Source: Siphonodentalium dalli
Lineage: Eukaryota; Mollusca; Scaphopoda; Gadilida; Siphonodentaliidae
NCBI GenBank assembly: GCA_032622095.1
Contig: CP136063.1
Location: 28,894,987 to 28,958,986, forward strand
Direction of reading: 5' to 3'
DNA: 64,000 bases
The notes under the pieces were generated by a model, which had not been told where the DNA came from, ran no database searches, and saw only the letters and a program-made list of their open reading frames with translations. Below, piece after piece: positions 21,542 to 32,707 of this stretch (positions are counted from its first letter, which is position 1; each line of letters begins with the position of its first letter). A program made the position numbers and the translations under genes.

Positions 21542-21750
21542 CCCTTTCAGTGCCAAGTCCGATTTTTGTATCGACCCCATATTTCTTTGATCATTTTTAA
21601 AATTTATTGATTATAATAATGTGATACATTGATGGAAAGAGCTCTTAGAGCTCTTTCCATCAATGTATCACATTATAATAATCAATAAATTTGAAAAAAG
21701 ATCCAAAGAAATATGGGCTGATACAAAAATCAGACTTGGCACTGAAAGGG
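21542..21750. mobile_element. piggyBac-type MITE that is one perfect hairpin
   Basis: Flanked by TTAA (21,538-21,541 and 21,751-21,754). The arms of about 100 bases begin 'CCCTTTCAGTGCCAAGTC' and meet at 'GAGCTCTTAGAGCTC' with almost no loop. The two arms differ at only a handful of positions. A further 'CCCTTTCA' follows the right TTAA. Non-coding. Confidence 0.85.
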
Positions 21751-21754
21751 TTAA

Positions 21755-22796
21755 CCCTTTCACAAAGTTAAGTTTAGTTTCAAGGAAGAATTCTATTCAA
21801 TTGTTAATAGTCCTGTCGAACAGTTTTCCAATCGTATTACTTTGGGCTATAGTGCGGTAATTATTAGAATCGTTGTGATCTTTCTTGTCAATAATTGTTA
21901 AGATAGATTTCAACTTCTTGGGAAGTGACATGTAAAGAGTTAATTAAATAATTTCCTTATCTCATCTACGACGTTGCGGATGATTTGTCATAAATAATCA
22001 GCACTTGCACTAGTTACAGTTCAGGCTGAATAGCGAGCTCGCGTTGACATGAATCTCTGCACAACAAGATGGAGTGCATTAAACCATGAACCATAGTTCT
22101 TCTCTTCCTGAAAACACTTTATTCCTGATGCCGTCTTTACTTTGAGTGCAGTGTCCTTTGCAAATTGATATTAATTTTTTGAATTTGTTTCTAATCTGTG
22201 CGACATTGAACTATATTTCTTGGTTTCTGTCTCTCTAATGCACCGAGTATGGCGTCATATGTAACATTATTTTGCTGTTTCTTGTTGTTTGTAACAAGAA
22301 GCTTTCTTTTGAAGATAGGGTTATTAATAATTACATATACAAAAGTCGTAAATAGAAGCTGCACTCCGGTTTTTGCACGTCATAATCTAGAAAATGACAA
22401 GGCAAGTTTTGTGCGACAGGTAAATAAAACATGTAGCTTTAATAATATTGTCTCTTGAACTGTTTATGTTCGCTGTTCCATTCTAATAATAAACTTGGGA
22501 ATGATCGCATGTTGACACAGAAGTGTTCCGTTGATTGTTTCTGTAAAATAGATATCTGGATTCTAATAACCTACATGTAGATGCAGTGATCTGGACCATA
22601 GCATGTACCTCCTGACATTTCAACGTTCTCAAACGAGAAATTTGATATTTGTTATTGCTTAATTAGTTTTATAGAGTTTTGGGAACTAACACAAGAGCAG
22701 ATAACATATAATATAATAAAATGTAATCAGTGATCGGGGCCCAAAAATATATATGTTTTAGAACTCCTGAATTGTTCTGTTTATATGAAAAATGAA
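21755..22796. other. Spacer; weak candidate first exon at 22,249-22,458
   Basis: The only notable item is a plus frame at 22,249: 'MASYVTLFCCFLLFVTRSFL', a hydrophobic leader like a signal peptide, followed by a possible donor 'CGACAG/GTAAAT' at about 22,420. It could be the first exon of a secreted protein whose other exons I cannot find, or chance. The remainder shows no feature. Confidence 0.25.
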
Positions 22797-22922
22797 TTAA
22801 ATTATATATAAAAATAAGATCCGCATTATGTAATAACTCCAGAAAGAGTGGCTTGTATATATAAAAATAAGATCCGCATTATGTAATAACTCCAGAAAGA
22901 GTGGCTTGTATATATAAAAATA
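22797..22922. repeat. Direct repeat of about 56 bases, two full units and a part
   Basis: 'TATATATAAAAATAAGATCC' followed by 'GCATTATGTAATAACTCCAG' and 'AAAGAGTGGCTTG', repeated exactly, then 'TATATATAAAAATA' again. Confidence 0.85.
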
Positions 22923-22974
22923 TGAATCTTCCACAGAAGTCTTCCTTCCTTTCAAATGTGCGGCAATGAAGACA

Positions 22975-23499
22975 TTACTGTTTAGAGAAAACGTTGATGC
23001 CACAAATGAAAAAATTTTCATCACCAGTGAAAAGGCTGAATCTTTCTGTCCAGTCCGATTTGGTGTTTGAAGTCACTGCAAGAAATTGCACCAAATTTTG
23101 GAGATGGGGCCTGAGCTTTGCAATGTAGGCGTAATCTTCTCTTAAGTCTGGCCCCCAAACTAAGATACAATGGGCTTCATTCACCATGATCACATGTCCT
23201 ATCAAAATCCCTAAGCCGCATGGCTCAGAATGACCTCTGCATGGCCTACAAGAAATATTTCATTCTTTCTGGAGAGTAGTTTCGAACTGTCTCGCCTCAA
23301 TGATCAACTGCATGGCTCGGAATGTCCTCTGTATGGCCTCATTCTTTCTGGAGAGTAGTTTGAACTGTCTCGCCTCAATGATCTCTTTTCCCAGCTCTTG
23401 ACTCTCATGCTCAATCAGACTGTTCAGTGGGACTATAATAATGATCAGAGAAGACATATTTTCCTGTCTATGCGTGTAGAATGGCAATAATTCAAGCAC
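22975..23499 (-). pseudogene. RecQ-like DNA helicase fragments, degenerate
   Basis: On the minus strand, 23,460-23,330 reads 'LIIIIVPLNSLIEHESQELG', matching the Ia region of RecQ helicases ('PL.SLM.DQ'). 23,205-22,975 reads 'VIMVNEAHCILVWGPDLRED', the motif II (DEAH) block with its usual 'WG.DFR.DY' partner. Asp of DEAH is Asn here, and motif III ('TATA') is replaced by 'AVTSNT'. The Walker A exon is absent. A stretch with 'EARQF' (23,270-23,390) is duplicated. This is a pseudogene or a gene fragment carried by repeats, not a working helicase. Confidence 0.6.
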
Positions 23500-23527
23500 T
23501 CAATCAGGCTGTTCAGTGGCACTATAA

Positions 23528-23815
23528 TCTTAATTAACTTACCATATCCCGGCGGTAATTAACTTACCATATCCCGGCGGTAATTAACTTACCATATCCC
23601 GGCGGTAATTAACTTACCATATCCCGGCGGTAATTAACTTACCATATCCTGGCGGTAATTGCTGGACTTGTTCTTTTCACCTCATATATTATAAATAGAT
23701 CAGCGACTTACCATATCTTAACTTACCATATCCCGGCGGTAATTAACTTACCATATCCCGGCTGTAATTAACTTGCCATATCCCGGCGACTTATCATATC
23801 CCGGCGGTAATTGCT
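23528..23815. repeat. 25-base tandem array
   Basis: Unit 'CTTACCATATCCCGGCGGTA' plus ATTAA. Five consecutive units (23,535-23,660), a 60-base interruption with 'CTCATATATTATAAATAGAT', and then four more partial or variant units to 23,810. The units are direct, contiguous and without unique spacers, so this is a minisatellite. Confidence 0.9.
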
Positions 23816-24500
23816 GGACTTGATCTTTTCTGCATTCACCCGCATCAGGATCAGTCTCTCGGGGACATCTATGTTTTCTGCATTCACCCGCATCAGGATC
23901 AGTCTCTCATGGACGTCTTACACAAATGATTTAATGTCGACAATTTTCTTACTGACTTGGACAACACAATCGGAATTAATAGAAAAGACATCAGAATGTC
24001 CTCCAATAGTTAATATCATATTTCAATCTTCATAAAAAAAACCCACAAAATTACCCCCACAGCGGCTGTAAATCGGTAAAAAGCTGTTGTTTTCATATCT
24101 TGCAAGACTTTATATGAACTTTCAGTTGAGTACTTCAACTGAAGCCTGATCGCTTTGGGCCAATCCTCTGCTATTTGCGACATGGTCATGAGAGGATTAT
24201 CTCTGAGGGCTTCCAATCGGTAAAAAGCTGTTATTTTCATGTCTTTTAAGACTTTATAAGAACTTTCAGTTGAGTACTTCAGCTTCAGCTTCATCCTTTG
24301 ATACACCTTAATGAGAATGAAAGTATTAATTAGACGTCTTACACAAATGATTTAATGTTGACAAGTTTCTTAACGACGGGCAACAAAATCGGAATTGATA
24401 GAAAAGACCTGGGAAACAACCAAATTACACAGAATGTCCTCCAATGGTTAATGCCATATTTTAATCTACAAAAATGATCACAAAACTATCCCCACAGTGA
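23816..24500 (-). repeat. Local tandem duplications around an exon-like frame
   Basis: Two versions of an approximately 130-base unit code 'LKLKYSTESSYKVLKDMKIT' and 'LKYSTESSYKVLQDMKTT' on the minus strand (24,306-24,016), in one open frame of 96 codons. Flanking sequence containing 'GACGTCTTACACAAATGATT' occurs at 23,915 and again at 24,333. A 50-base repeat with 'GCATTCACCCGCATCAGGAT' is at 23,831 and 23,880. The encoded segment is not recognised. It might be upstream exons of the same broken gene as the RecQ-like fragments. Confidence 0.4.
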
Positions 24501-24599
24501 TTGTATATTTTCCTCAATTTCTACAACATATTTGATTTTTATGAATAATTGAAAACATTTATCCAGTATATGTACATAATATTGCATACATTATTATAC

Positions 24600-24727
24600 A
24601 GGCACGGGGGCAGAAACACCGGTGGCATTAAGTGAGTTAAAGTTGTAGTCCAGGGTCTGCACCGCAGATGTACTGTTTTTCTCAAAGCTTGATGCCAAAA
24701 CCTCAGGCTGTTGATCACTCATAATGA
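24600..24727 (-). other. Short open frame, possible first exon
   Basis: A 42-codon minus frame from an ATG at 24,722 ('MSDQQPEVLASSFEKN') ends at a stop near 24,597. It lies upstream, in the same orientation, of the exon-like frame at 24,306. It could be an initiating exon. Support is weak. Confidence 0.2.
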
Positions 24728-26010
24728 ATGAATGCACAGTAATAATCAGGAGGGTCAATTAACAAAGAGATACTATGGGTGAGCAGTTCACAATGGGGAA
24801 GTCACTGAACGATTATTATCCAATCTGCCACATATGAGTCCACAATATTATGCAGTGAATGACCGAGAATTATATTTACATCGAGAATACATTTGATATA
24901 GTTAATGAAACGATTTCACCAGTGTCCATTGGCTATCAGTCTGACAATATTTAGCTTCGTTGAAATCAATATGGCAGAGCATTTGATGTGCTTTATAACG
25001 CAATTGCATTTTTGTTTACCAAAATGCAATTTCTGGGGGTGGGGGTGGGTATTCGATGATGCACACTATGCATGACCTAGGCTATCTCCTCTGTTCTCTA
25101 TCCTTTAGCAAGAGTATAGAGATTTGTAACATGACATATGGTGGGGGGGGGTCCTGTATATTGTTTATGTATACTTTTAGCATTAACAATTTAGTAGTAA
25201 CTCCATACTTTTTTCATGAATCCTAATATGGTAAATAAAGAGCGTCCATACAGACCTGTGGAAATATGAATGGAGAATTCTATGCAAATCTACAGTGCAA
25301 ATGTTGTAAATACGCAAAGCAATCATAACATTTAACTGACAATTAAATGTGTGCATGGGTTTTTTTGTACTCTACATTAATTAAAATACATGTAGGCTGC
25401 ATTGATTATTTCGATAAGTTGAAAGTTAACCTAACTATGTTGACAGTGTCAAATTTCATGATTGCATCATCAAGGTGAAGGTAACACAATGCGATTTATT
25501 TGTAGTATATGTCGTCATCTTTTTTCAAAAAGATGTCTTGCTAACTTTTATTTAGTTTGATATCTCAAATGCGCGTACTTTTATCGATATTAATAGCCAG
25601 TCCATCGTTTTAAAATGATTCGACAATATTATGTCATATATGACGGGCATGATCGACTCATCGAAATGTGCAGGGATCTATCGATCATAACTGGGTCAAG
25701 TACAAACATTAGGTGCATATGAGGTTCTCGGAGGGGTAAACATTTTTGTCAGCGCTGATTGTTTTGTTCTTGTGTGATTACTAATGTTCACATTCAATGC
25801 ACATTGTCAATTAGATAGCCTCCATGAAATTTGCCAAATTGTGATAGGAAAAATTTAAGAATTGTCTGCGTAAAACTTGTGTTATGTTTTATTTGAATTG
25901 CTTGTGTCAGTATAGGCGGCGAGGCAAAACACGTCATTTTCAAAAATAATGTAATTTTCAAAAATAATGATTTAGCGTATTTCGTTATCTGCATTTTAGA
26001 AATTACCTTG
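24728..26010. other. Spacer without a recognisable gene
   Basis: AT-rich, with G-tracts at 25,035-25,048 and 25,141-25,150 and a direct 'ATTTTCAAAAATAATG' repeat at about 25,935-25,968. A 66-codon minus frame at 25,794-25,994 has no motif. Confidence 0.5.
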
Positions 26011-26014
26011 TTAA

Positions 26015-26258
26015 CCCTTTACCCAACAAAACGGCCAAAACCGGCCAAATAAAGCTTCAACAGCCTAAAATATCTTCGGTCTGTCTCAATAGAACCATAC
26101 AAATATGGATATCATTGGAACCGGCTCCTTGACCATATTGTGATAGTTACAGTTATGCCCTGTGCCAATGCATTCTCTTATATATGCGAGTCGACCATAG
26201 GTCGCCTCGCATATATAAGAGAATGCATTGGCACAGGGCCCTTCTGTTAGGTAAAGGG
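26015..26258. mobile_element. piggyBac-type MITE, 244 bases, one central palindrome
   Basis: TTAA on both sides (26,011-26,014 and 26,259-26,262). Ends 'CCCTTTACCCAACA' and 'TGTTAGGTAAAGGG'. An 83-base near-perfect palindrome lies off-centre (26,157-26,239). It has the same family and core as 18,193-18,574, but with a single palindrome, so it shows the simpler form. Confidence 0.9.
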
Positions 26259-26262
26259 TTAA

Positions 26263-26733
26263 TTTTACACTATGATTGATAACAAATTACACTGGGAGAA
26301 ATTATATTTATAATATTGGCCGTAGTTTTGAGAACAAATTTATTCTTGAATGATGAATCGAAATCCTGACTGAATTGTTTACTAGACACTGATGGCGCTA
26401 GGTGGGGAACATCAGCCGAACAATATAGTTCTCAAATATTGTTTAAAGAAAGCTACCTGCGATTGAAAATAAACTATTTGAAGCCACTGTGTAGTAATTA
26501 TCGTAATCTTATGGCATTTATTTCACATGTTGGTAATTTATTCGATTTTTATCAAATATATATTTGAATTTTTTTCTCACGTTCACTTTGGACCAGTCTA
26601 TTGCTAGTGTTGAAGGGATACTAACTTTATGAAACTATTCATTTTTATGTTTCCTTCAGAGCGCTTCTAGGAGATATGTTGTATGAATAATGTGCAAAAA
26701 CTCAAAATAACATGGTACAGATGATCAATATAC
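26263..26733. other. Spacer without a recognisable gene
   Basis: AT-rich sequence, no open frame of note, no repeat found. Confidence 0.5.
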
Positions 26734-27733
26734 CTATTGCAGTCTGCAGGTGTCAGCTTGGTGCCAAAACTCTTTCACTGCCTGAAACAGTTCATCCCTG
26801 TTCTTCGGTTTTGCAGTTGTACGCACATGCTTTTTCATAGCTGCCCATATCAGTTCAATTGGGTTCATGTCGTGCGATTCCGGTGGAGATGGCCAGTGTC
26901 TTATATCGGCCATCCTCATATAATCTTTTGTCGAATAGCTGATTGGCTTCGGATCATTATCCTGAAACAACCGATGTCCATCAGGGAACTGACGTTTGTA
27001 AAACGGCAAGAAATACCTCTGCAGAATTAGTTGGTAGAACAGACTGTTCATGCGTCCATTGTAAATGGCAAGATGTGTTACTCCTCTCCTTGAAATGTCT
27101 CCCAAATGTGCACAGCATACATGTATGGATGTTTGGGTGCACTGCATACATGTTTGGGTTTTGTGCACATCATACATGTATGGGTGTTTAGGTTTTAGCA
27201 TACATGTATGGGTGTTTAGGTTTTAGCATACATGTTTGGGTTTTGGGGTCAGATGTTCTGGCCCTCCCTTTTTTCGGTAGCATCGTCCTGTTGAATTTTC
27301 AACTTTTACCTTACACTCGTCCGTGAATATGACGTTGTCGAATCGTTCCTTGTTACAGATGCAAACCTTTGCAAACTTGAATCTTTTTGGTTTGTTTGCG
27401 TGGGGAATGACCTGGTAGTATTTTGTCATCGTGTACACCCACTTCAGATGTTGCCGTTCTCCGTCTACCACTTGTCTTGTGACCTCAATGCCATGTTTTC
27501 TGAGTTCAGCTGATAATTCCGCTGACGTCGTCCATTTGTTCTGCCGCATCATCTCTTCTATCACACTTCTTCCAATAGGTATCTGAGTACCATTGCAGAG
27601 TTCTGACAATTGTTTTCCTTGTAATAGAAATACCTTCAGCTGTTAGGTGCCATTTTATTTTGAATGTCTTCAACTTTCGCTTGTGCAGTTGTTGAATCTT
27701 GTGCCGAACTCTCATAGGAACTCTGATCCACAC
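26734..27733 (-). pseudogene. Tc1-like transposase, copy A, interrupted
   Basis: From 27,733 downward there is an HTH-like N-terminus in broken frames ('VPMRVRHKIQQLHKR', 'AEGISITRKTIVRTL'), 'SAELSAELRKHGIEVTRQV', then 'VIFTDECKVKVE' (first catalytic Asp). The final 155-residue frame has 'LFQDNDPK' (second Asp) and 'HDMNPIELIW' (Glu, 34 residues later), so DD34E of the Tc1 group. The usual His of 'DPKH' is Pro here. A tandem expansion at 27,108-27,240 ('CATACATGTATGGGTGTTTA' units) sits between the first Asp and the GGISRRG-type segment and adds a stop. Dead. Direction and neighbour: a second copy lies directly upstream at 27,967-28,930. Confidence 0.85.
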
Positions 27734-27966
27734 ATTTTAGATGTTGAGATAAAATTTTTGCAACAATGTATATTGTAGAGGTGCAACGATATGAAACAAG
27801 AGTTGCAGCGAACTATTTTCGATCTCAATGTGCTCAACATTTGAAGATCGATACTGGTTTTTATCAGTCCGGGAACGGGAAATGTTTGGAACTTTTCCTT
27901 GGTTAATTTTTCCATTGAGAGTGTTCGTCCCATCCATAGCTGTATGGGCTACACTCCTCTCCTTAC

Positions 27967-28930
27967 CGGTTGGTACTTTTGCCTGAAACAGTTTATCCCT
28001 GTTGTTCGGTTTTGCAGTTGTTCGCACATGCTTTAATAGCTGCCCATATCAGTTCAATCGGGTTCATGTCATGCGATTCCGGTGGAGATGGACAGTGGCT
28101 TATATCGGCCATCCTCATATAATCTTTTGTTGAATAGCTGCCCATATCAGTTCAATCGGGTTCATGTCGTGCGATTCCGGTGGAGATGGACAGTGGCTTA
28201 TATCAGCCATCCTCATAAAATCTTTTGTTGAATAGCTGACGTGCTTCGGATCATTATCCTGAAACAACCGATGTCCATCAGGGAACTGACGTTTGTAAAA
28301 CGGCAAGAAATACCTCTGCAGAATTAGTTGATAAAACAGACTGTTCATGCATCCATTGAAAATGGCAAAATGCGTTACTTCTCTCCTTGAAATGCCTCCC
28401 CAAATGTGCACAGCATATTGGTGTTTGGATTTTGGGGTCAGCTGTTCTGTCCCTCCCTTTTTTCGGTAGCATCGTCCTGTTGAATTTTCAACTTTTACCA
28501 TACACTCATCCATGAATATAACGTTGTTGAATCAATCGTTGTTAACGATGCAATCCTTTGCAAACTTCAATCTTTTTGGTTTGTTTGCATTGGGAATGAC
28601 CTTGCAGTATTTTGTTGTCGTGTACACCCACTTCAGATGTTGCTGTTCTGTTTATCACTTGTCTGGTGACCTCAATGCCATGTTTTCTGAGTTCAGCTGA
28701 TAATTCCGCTGACGTCGTCCATTTGTTCTGCCGCATCATCTCTTCTGTCACCCTTCTTCCAACTCGTCCTATCTTGTTGTCTCGCCTAGGTCTCTTTTCA
28801 TTGTAATAGAAATACCTTCAGCTTTTAGGTGCCATTTTATTTAGAATGTCTTCAACTTTCGCTTGTTATTGAATCTTGTGCCGAACTCTCATAGGAACTC
28901 TGATTCCACACATTTTAGATGTTGAGATAA
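27967..28930 (-). pseudogene. Tc1-like transposase, copy B, interrupted
   Basis: Same protein as copy A. 'MRQNKWTTSAELSAELRKHG' at about 28,735; 'DECMVKVENSTGRCYRKKG' at about 28,510; 'WGGISRREVTHFAIF'; 'FQDNDPKHVSYSTKDFM'; 'HDMNPIELIW' at about 28,150. It lacks the expansion of copy A but has a direct duplication of about 98 bases (28,037-28,135 and 28,135-28,230) that repeats the 'SPPESHDMNPIELIW' block, plus several frameshifts. The sequence 5' of both copies matches ('TTTAGATGTTGAGATAAAA' at 27,739 and 28,914). Outer inverted ends were not identified. Confidence 0.8.
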
Positions 28931-29270
28931 AAGATTTGCAAGAATGTATATTGTAGAGACGGAACAATATGAAACAAAAGTTATGATTCAGGTCTCATTA
29001 TTTTTTGTTTATATACCGAGAATTTGGAACCCCAAATGGAGCCGTCTCTTATATGATAGTCAGCAGAAAATATTCACACACAAAAATATTACTAATTTTA
29101 AATGGCTGGATTTATAGTTACTCTACCTTAAATTGCTATGACGATGTTATTGAAAATGGATATCGTTAAGAATATGTATGTTTATTTGTGTAGGTGAGTG
29201 TATTTAGCTCTCATTGTGACTCTAAAAAAAACAAAGAACCGCTAAAGCCATTTACTCATTTTCATTATAA

Positions 29271-29515
29271 TTAACCCTTTCAATGCCAGGGGCCGATCTC
29301 ATCGGCCCTAATTTATGGTCTGTAAAATCGGCCCTAAAAAAGATGAACTTACAAAATAAGTCTGTTAAAGAATATACGAAAAAAATATTAAAATTGTCAA
29401 AAATTGTAAAAAATAATAACAAATGATGAAAAATTGTTAGGCCAATGCATTCTCTTATATATGCGAGGCGACCTATTGTCGACTCGCATATATAATAGAA
29501 AACAATTTATAGGTG
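29271..29515. mobile_element. Half of a piggyBac-type element with part of the palindrome
   Basis: Starts 'TTAACCCTTTCAATGCCAGG', as in other TTAA elements here, with a GC-rich inner hairpin ('GGGCCGATCTCATCGGCCC'). A degenerate copy of the 'GCATTCTCTTATATATGCGA' palindrome lies at 29,442-29,505. No right end is found before copy 2 begins at 29,528. 28,986-29,270 holds nothing recognisable. Confidence 0.55.
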
Positions 29516-29527
29516 TACTTTGTAGTT

Positions 29528-31032
29528 ACAATAACAATAACATTACCGGAACATAATAGACTATGACATCACAATACATCTATGATAGTGATGCGATCTT
29601 GACTGCTTTGGACCGATCCGGTCCGTGGTCCAGGGGTGTACTTTGTACTTTGTACATGATGATATGAATTTGGTCAGGTGCTAGAATACTCACTCTAACA
29701 TCTTTAGTCTGAAATCTACAATATTGATCGGCGATATAAAATGTTATATATTTACCTGATGATGACTCTAGCGGTTTAGCATTACACTCTATGTCCTCAT
29801 GAAAAGCATCATGTAGTAGATCGCTTTCACTGTTTCCACCACGTTCGACCCGATATCTTGTTCTGTTTTTTTATCTTTTCATATTCCGTCTTTTGCTGTG
29901 CGATTTTGGATCTAGATTTGAATTAATAGTATGCAAGTGAGCTGAATGCTTCCACTGGCGAGTGATTTGATTACATGGCGTTATAAACCGGGTGTCACTG
30001 GACCGGACCGGACCGCTTTTTGCCGCCTGTCCAAGACTCTCCGGTCTGGTCCACTATTTTACTTCAGTTAAATAAACTATCGCGAATATGATTGCATATT
30101 TGCCGTCATATCAATTGGTAAACGATGCATTGACGCATTCAAGTTGTTAATATCTATTAAACGTTTGATGCCACGAAAACAATGTATAGGTGTACTTTGT
30201 ACATGTCACTTTCCTTATAATGAAAGTGCAATTGCGGACGGCCGCCTGATTTGATGTCGCCGATTTCTGAATGAGTATGAAACTATTAGTTATAAACAGT
30301 GTACCATGGCATCAACTAATCAATTTTGATAGATATCGAATGGAGTATTCTATTATTTTTCACATTAATAATTATCGAAGAAACATGCAAACCACATTAC
30401 ATAGTACCAGGGTACACACATGTTACACAGGACAGTCACATTAATCCAATAGTATTTTATCTTATTATACCGGTTTGATGTTTTACTGTGTATTAAATTT
30501 TAGCTATATCTTACATATGTGTATTAAACTCCCAAGAAAGGACTATGCACAATGTGACCTTTCACCTCACGATGTTGCTGCCTTGGCGACGTATCAATTT
30601 GTAAACGATGCATTGACGCATTCAAGTTGTTAATATCTATTAAACGTTTGATGCCACGAAAACAGGTGTATCGTGACTCAATTTAAAGGGAGTGTATGGT
30701 TATTTTTCGCATGTTATAATTTCAACCGGAAAGTAAAACCCAAAGCAGTGAATCTAAGGTTAAGGGGTCAGGTGGATTTCACTGGCTATGCAACCAAGTG
30801 TATTTATATCCAGGTGTATATTAGAATTTGTGGCTGGCTTCCAGACATCGCTAAGGTTAATGTATAGCTCCAGTTCAGTTGGTGGCTACAGAGGGAACCT
30901 AATACAATTAATGTGTAAATGAGGTGGTGGGATAACTTTAGGCCCAAAAGAGTGGGATACAAGACTGGGAATAATTTTTTCTCGAAAATGAGAACATTAA
31001 AAAATAAGCATACAATCCATTTAACCGATCGC
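29528..31032. other. Leader of duplicated unit, copy 2
   Basis: Contains two GGACCGG/CCGGTCC-rich clusters (29,605-29,640 and 29,996-30,050) and three repeats of 'GCATTGACGCATTCAAGTTG' with 'ATCTATTAAACGTTTGATGC' (about 30,125, 30,607 and related). A 64-codon plus frame (30,673-30,867) is also present in copy 3 but has no known motif. No supported gene. Confidence 0.6.
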
Positions 31033-31373
31033 TATGTTATTTGCGTGTAATGCATTCGCCGACTGACAATTTGACAATAGTCCCACATAGGTAATCAGAA
31101 TACATGTGCAAGTACGTGGGTATTAAACAAACTATACATTTATATGAGTATCTTCTCAACAAAAGTCAAATTCTTAAAATTCAGCGAACGCGGAAACAAC
31201 ATTACTTGGGTTACAATGGCACTACGAAAATTCGACGAAATTCCAACCATAAATCATAAAATAAAAATAAATCTTGTTTTAATAATCTGATACGATAATC
31301 TCACTTGTATCGTCAGAAATTGTGACACAAAATTATCTCAAATCAGTTCAATTGTGAACAACGCACTATATTG

Positions 31374-32707
31374 TTATTCGTTTGGCAAAGCATCGTAAAA
31401 TGCATGGTAATCAGCAGGAATAACCGCCTTCAGTTCTTGTAGATGTTTCTACTTAGATGCCTTTATAGGTAACGGCAATGCATGCAAAGGTACCACACGG
31501 TCCGTATCTTGGAGTGTTAACTGACATGTCGCCCTTTTTGGTATCTCCTTTAACTCGTCTGAGAACTCTAGCTTATATTGGATCTTGCCGTCTGGTGTGT
31601 ACTTCAAAGATCGCAGATCAACAACTGGGTCGCCTACGTTTAACCCGGGTGGGATCGACTTATAATAGCTTAACACCTTATAGTTATTGAAGAAATCGTG
31701 AGTTAGATATTTTACAGTGTATGGTTGTTCCTGGCGGGCCTTTCTGATGATTTCAACGTAGTTGTAAGGCGAGTATATTGGCTTGTGACGCTTGCCCCTT
31801 TCTACGGCCGAGTGGACAGCGTCGAATTCCATCTGGGTGTGTCCACTTTCCAGGTATTTTTGGTAGCTAATAATATCGAGTTCTATAGACAATTTCAACA
31901 AAGCATTTAGAAAGCACACAATTTCTATTCTGGGCGCCGCAGCCGTCAATATAGATGACAAGTTCTTTAACAGTACGGGGCAATCTGGAGATATAGTCAC
32001 TGAGACACGAAGCGTAGGTATCGGCGTTTAAGTCACCTTCTCCCTCGTGCCAGACATAGCAAGTTGCATCGCTTGAGTTTAAATCATATACTGTGTAGTT
32101 ATGTGATGTCAGTTTCGGTTTATAATAAATGGCACTGGCATTGAGACATGGCGACAATAATGTTGACTCTACATCAACGGTCCATGCTGAACATCGGTAA
32201 TCCAAGAGTACAAAGCCCTCTCTCCGATGACAAGGGTGTTTAAAAACATGCATTTACAGACAGATTTTAGTTGGTCATTTTTGCCCAGGTTGTACTTATA
32301 TGCATTTTGTTTTCTCCCACTCGTTTGTTTACATTAACTTTAAACACCAGTGCGGCCACATAGGTACGCTTTTCCGCCAAACTCATGTCCCAAAAGTCGC
32401 GGAATATCTCCTGCCGTTCCACCTCTTCGAAATGACTACACTCGTGGCTTTTCTTGCATAACGGTTTGCATCCAGACGCATGTAGCTTCCATTCAGGGCG
32501 GCCCTTGTCATGTTTCCACTTCCCGCTCTCGTTTTGTGTAAGCCCTTCATACCCCTTGCCTTGCATTCTGAGTTTTTTATTTATATTTCGCTGCCAAGAT
32601 TCCGGTTTCGGATATTTGTTTCTACGCTTCCGTTTTGGAGGGGTATGTGTAGTTCCTTCACTGGAGGAAGAATTACCATGTCCAGAAGGTTCTGTCGTCT
32701 CTTCCAT
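31374..32707 (-). pseudogene. DUF7869-type gene, copy 2, broken
   Basis: This is the best-preserved version. The N-terminal module is at 32,707-32,267. A frame at 32,253-31,867 contains 'YVWHEGEGDLNADTYASCLS' and 'IYIDGCGAQNRN', the Asp-bearing strand of the domain. A frame at 32,000-31,449 contains 'GHTQMEFDAVHSAVER' (His and Glu) and continues to 'LPLPIKASK', where TAC has become TAG; the last 25 or so residues lie beyond. The two core frames overlap because of one extra base in an A-run just after GAQNRN, shared with the other copies. The family's middle region is missing, as in copy 1. Confidence 0.78.

Noticed and set aside
23528-23815. 25-base repeats resembling a CRISPR-like array
   Set aside because: Units are contiguous without unique spacers, the genome is eukaryotic, and there are no cas genes; it is a minisatellite.
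31867-32000. Programmed frameshifting between the two DUF7869 core frames
   Set aside because: The A-run is short, no supporting structure is evident, and other parts of the gene are deleted or stopped; an inactivating indel is simpler.
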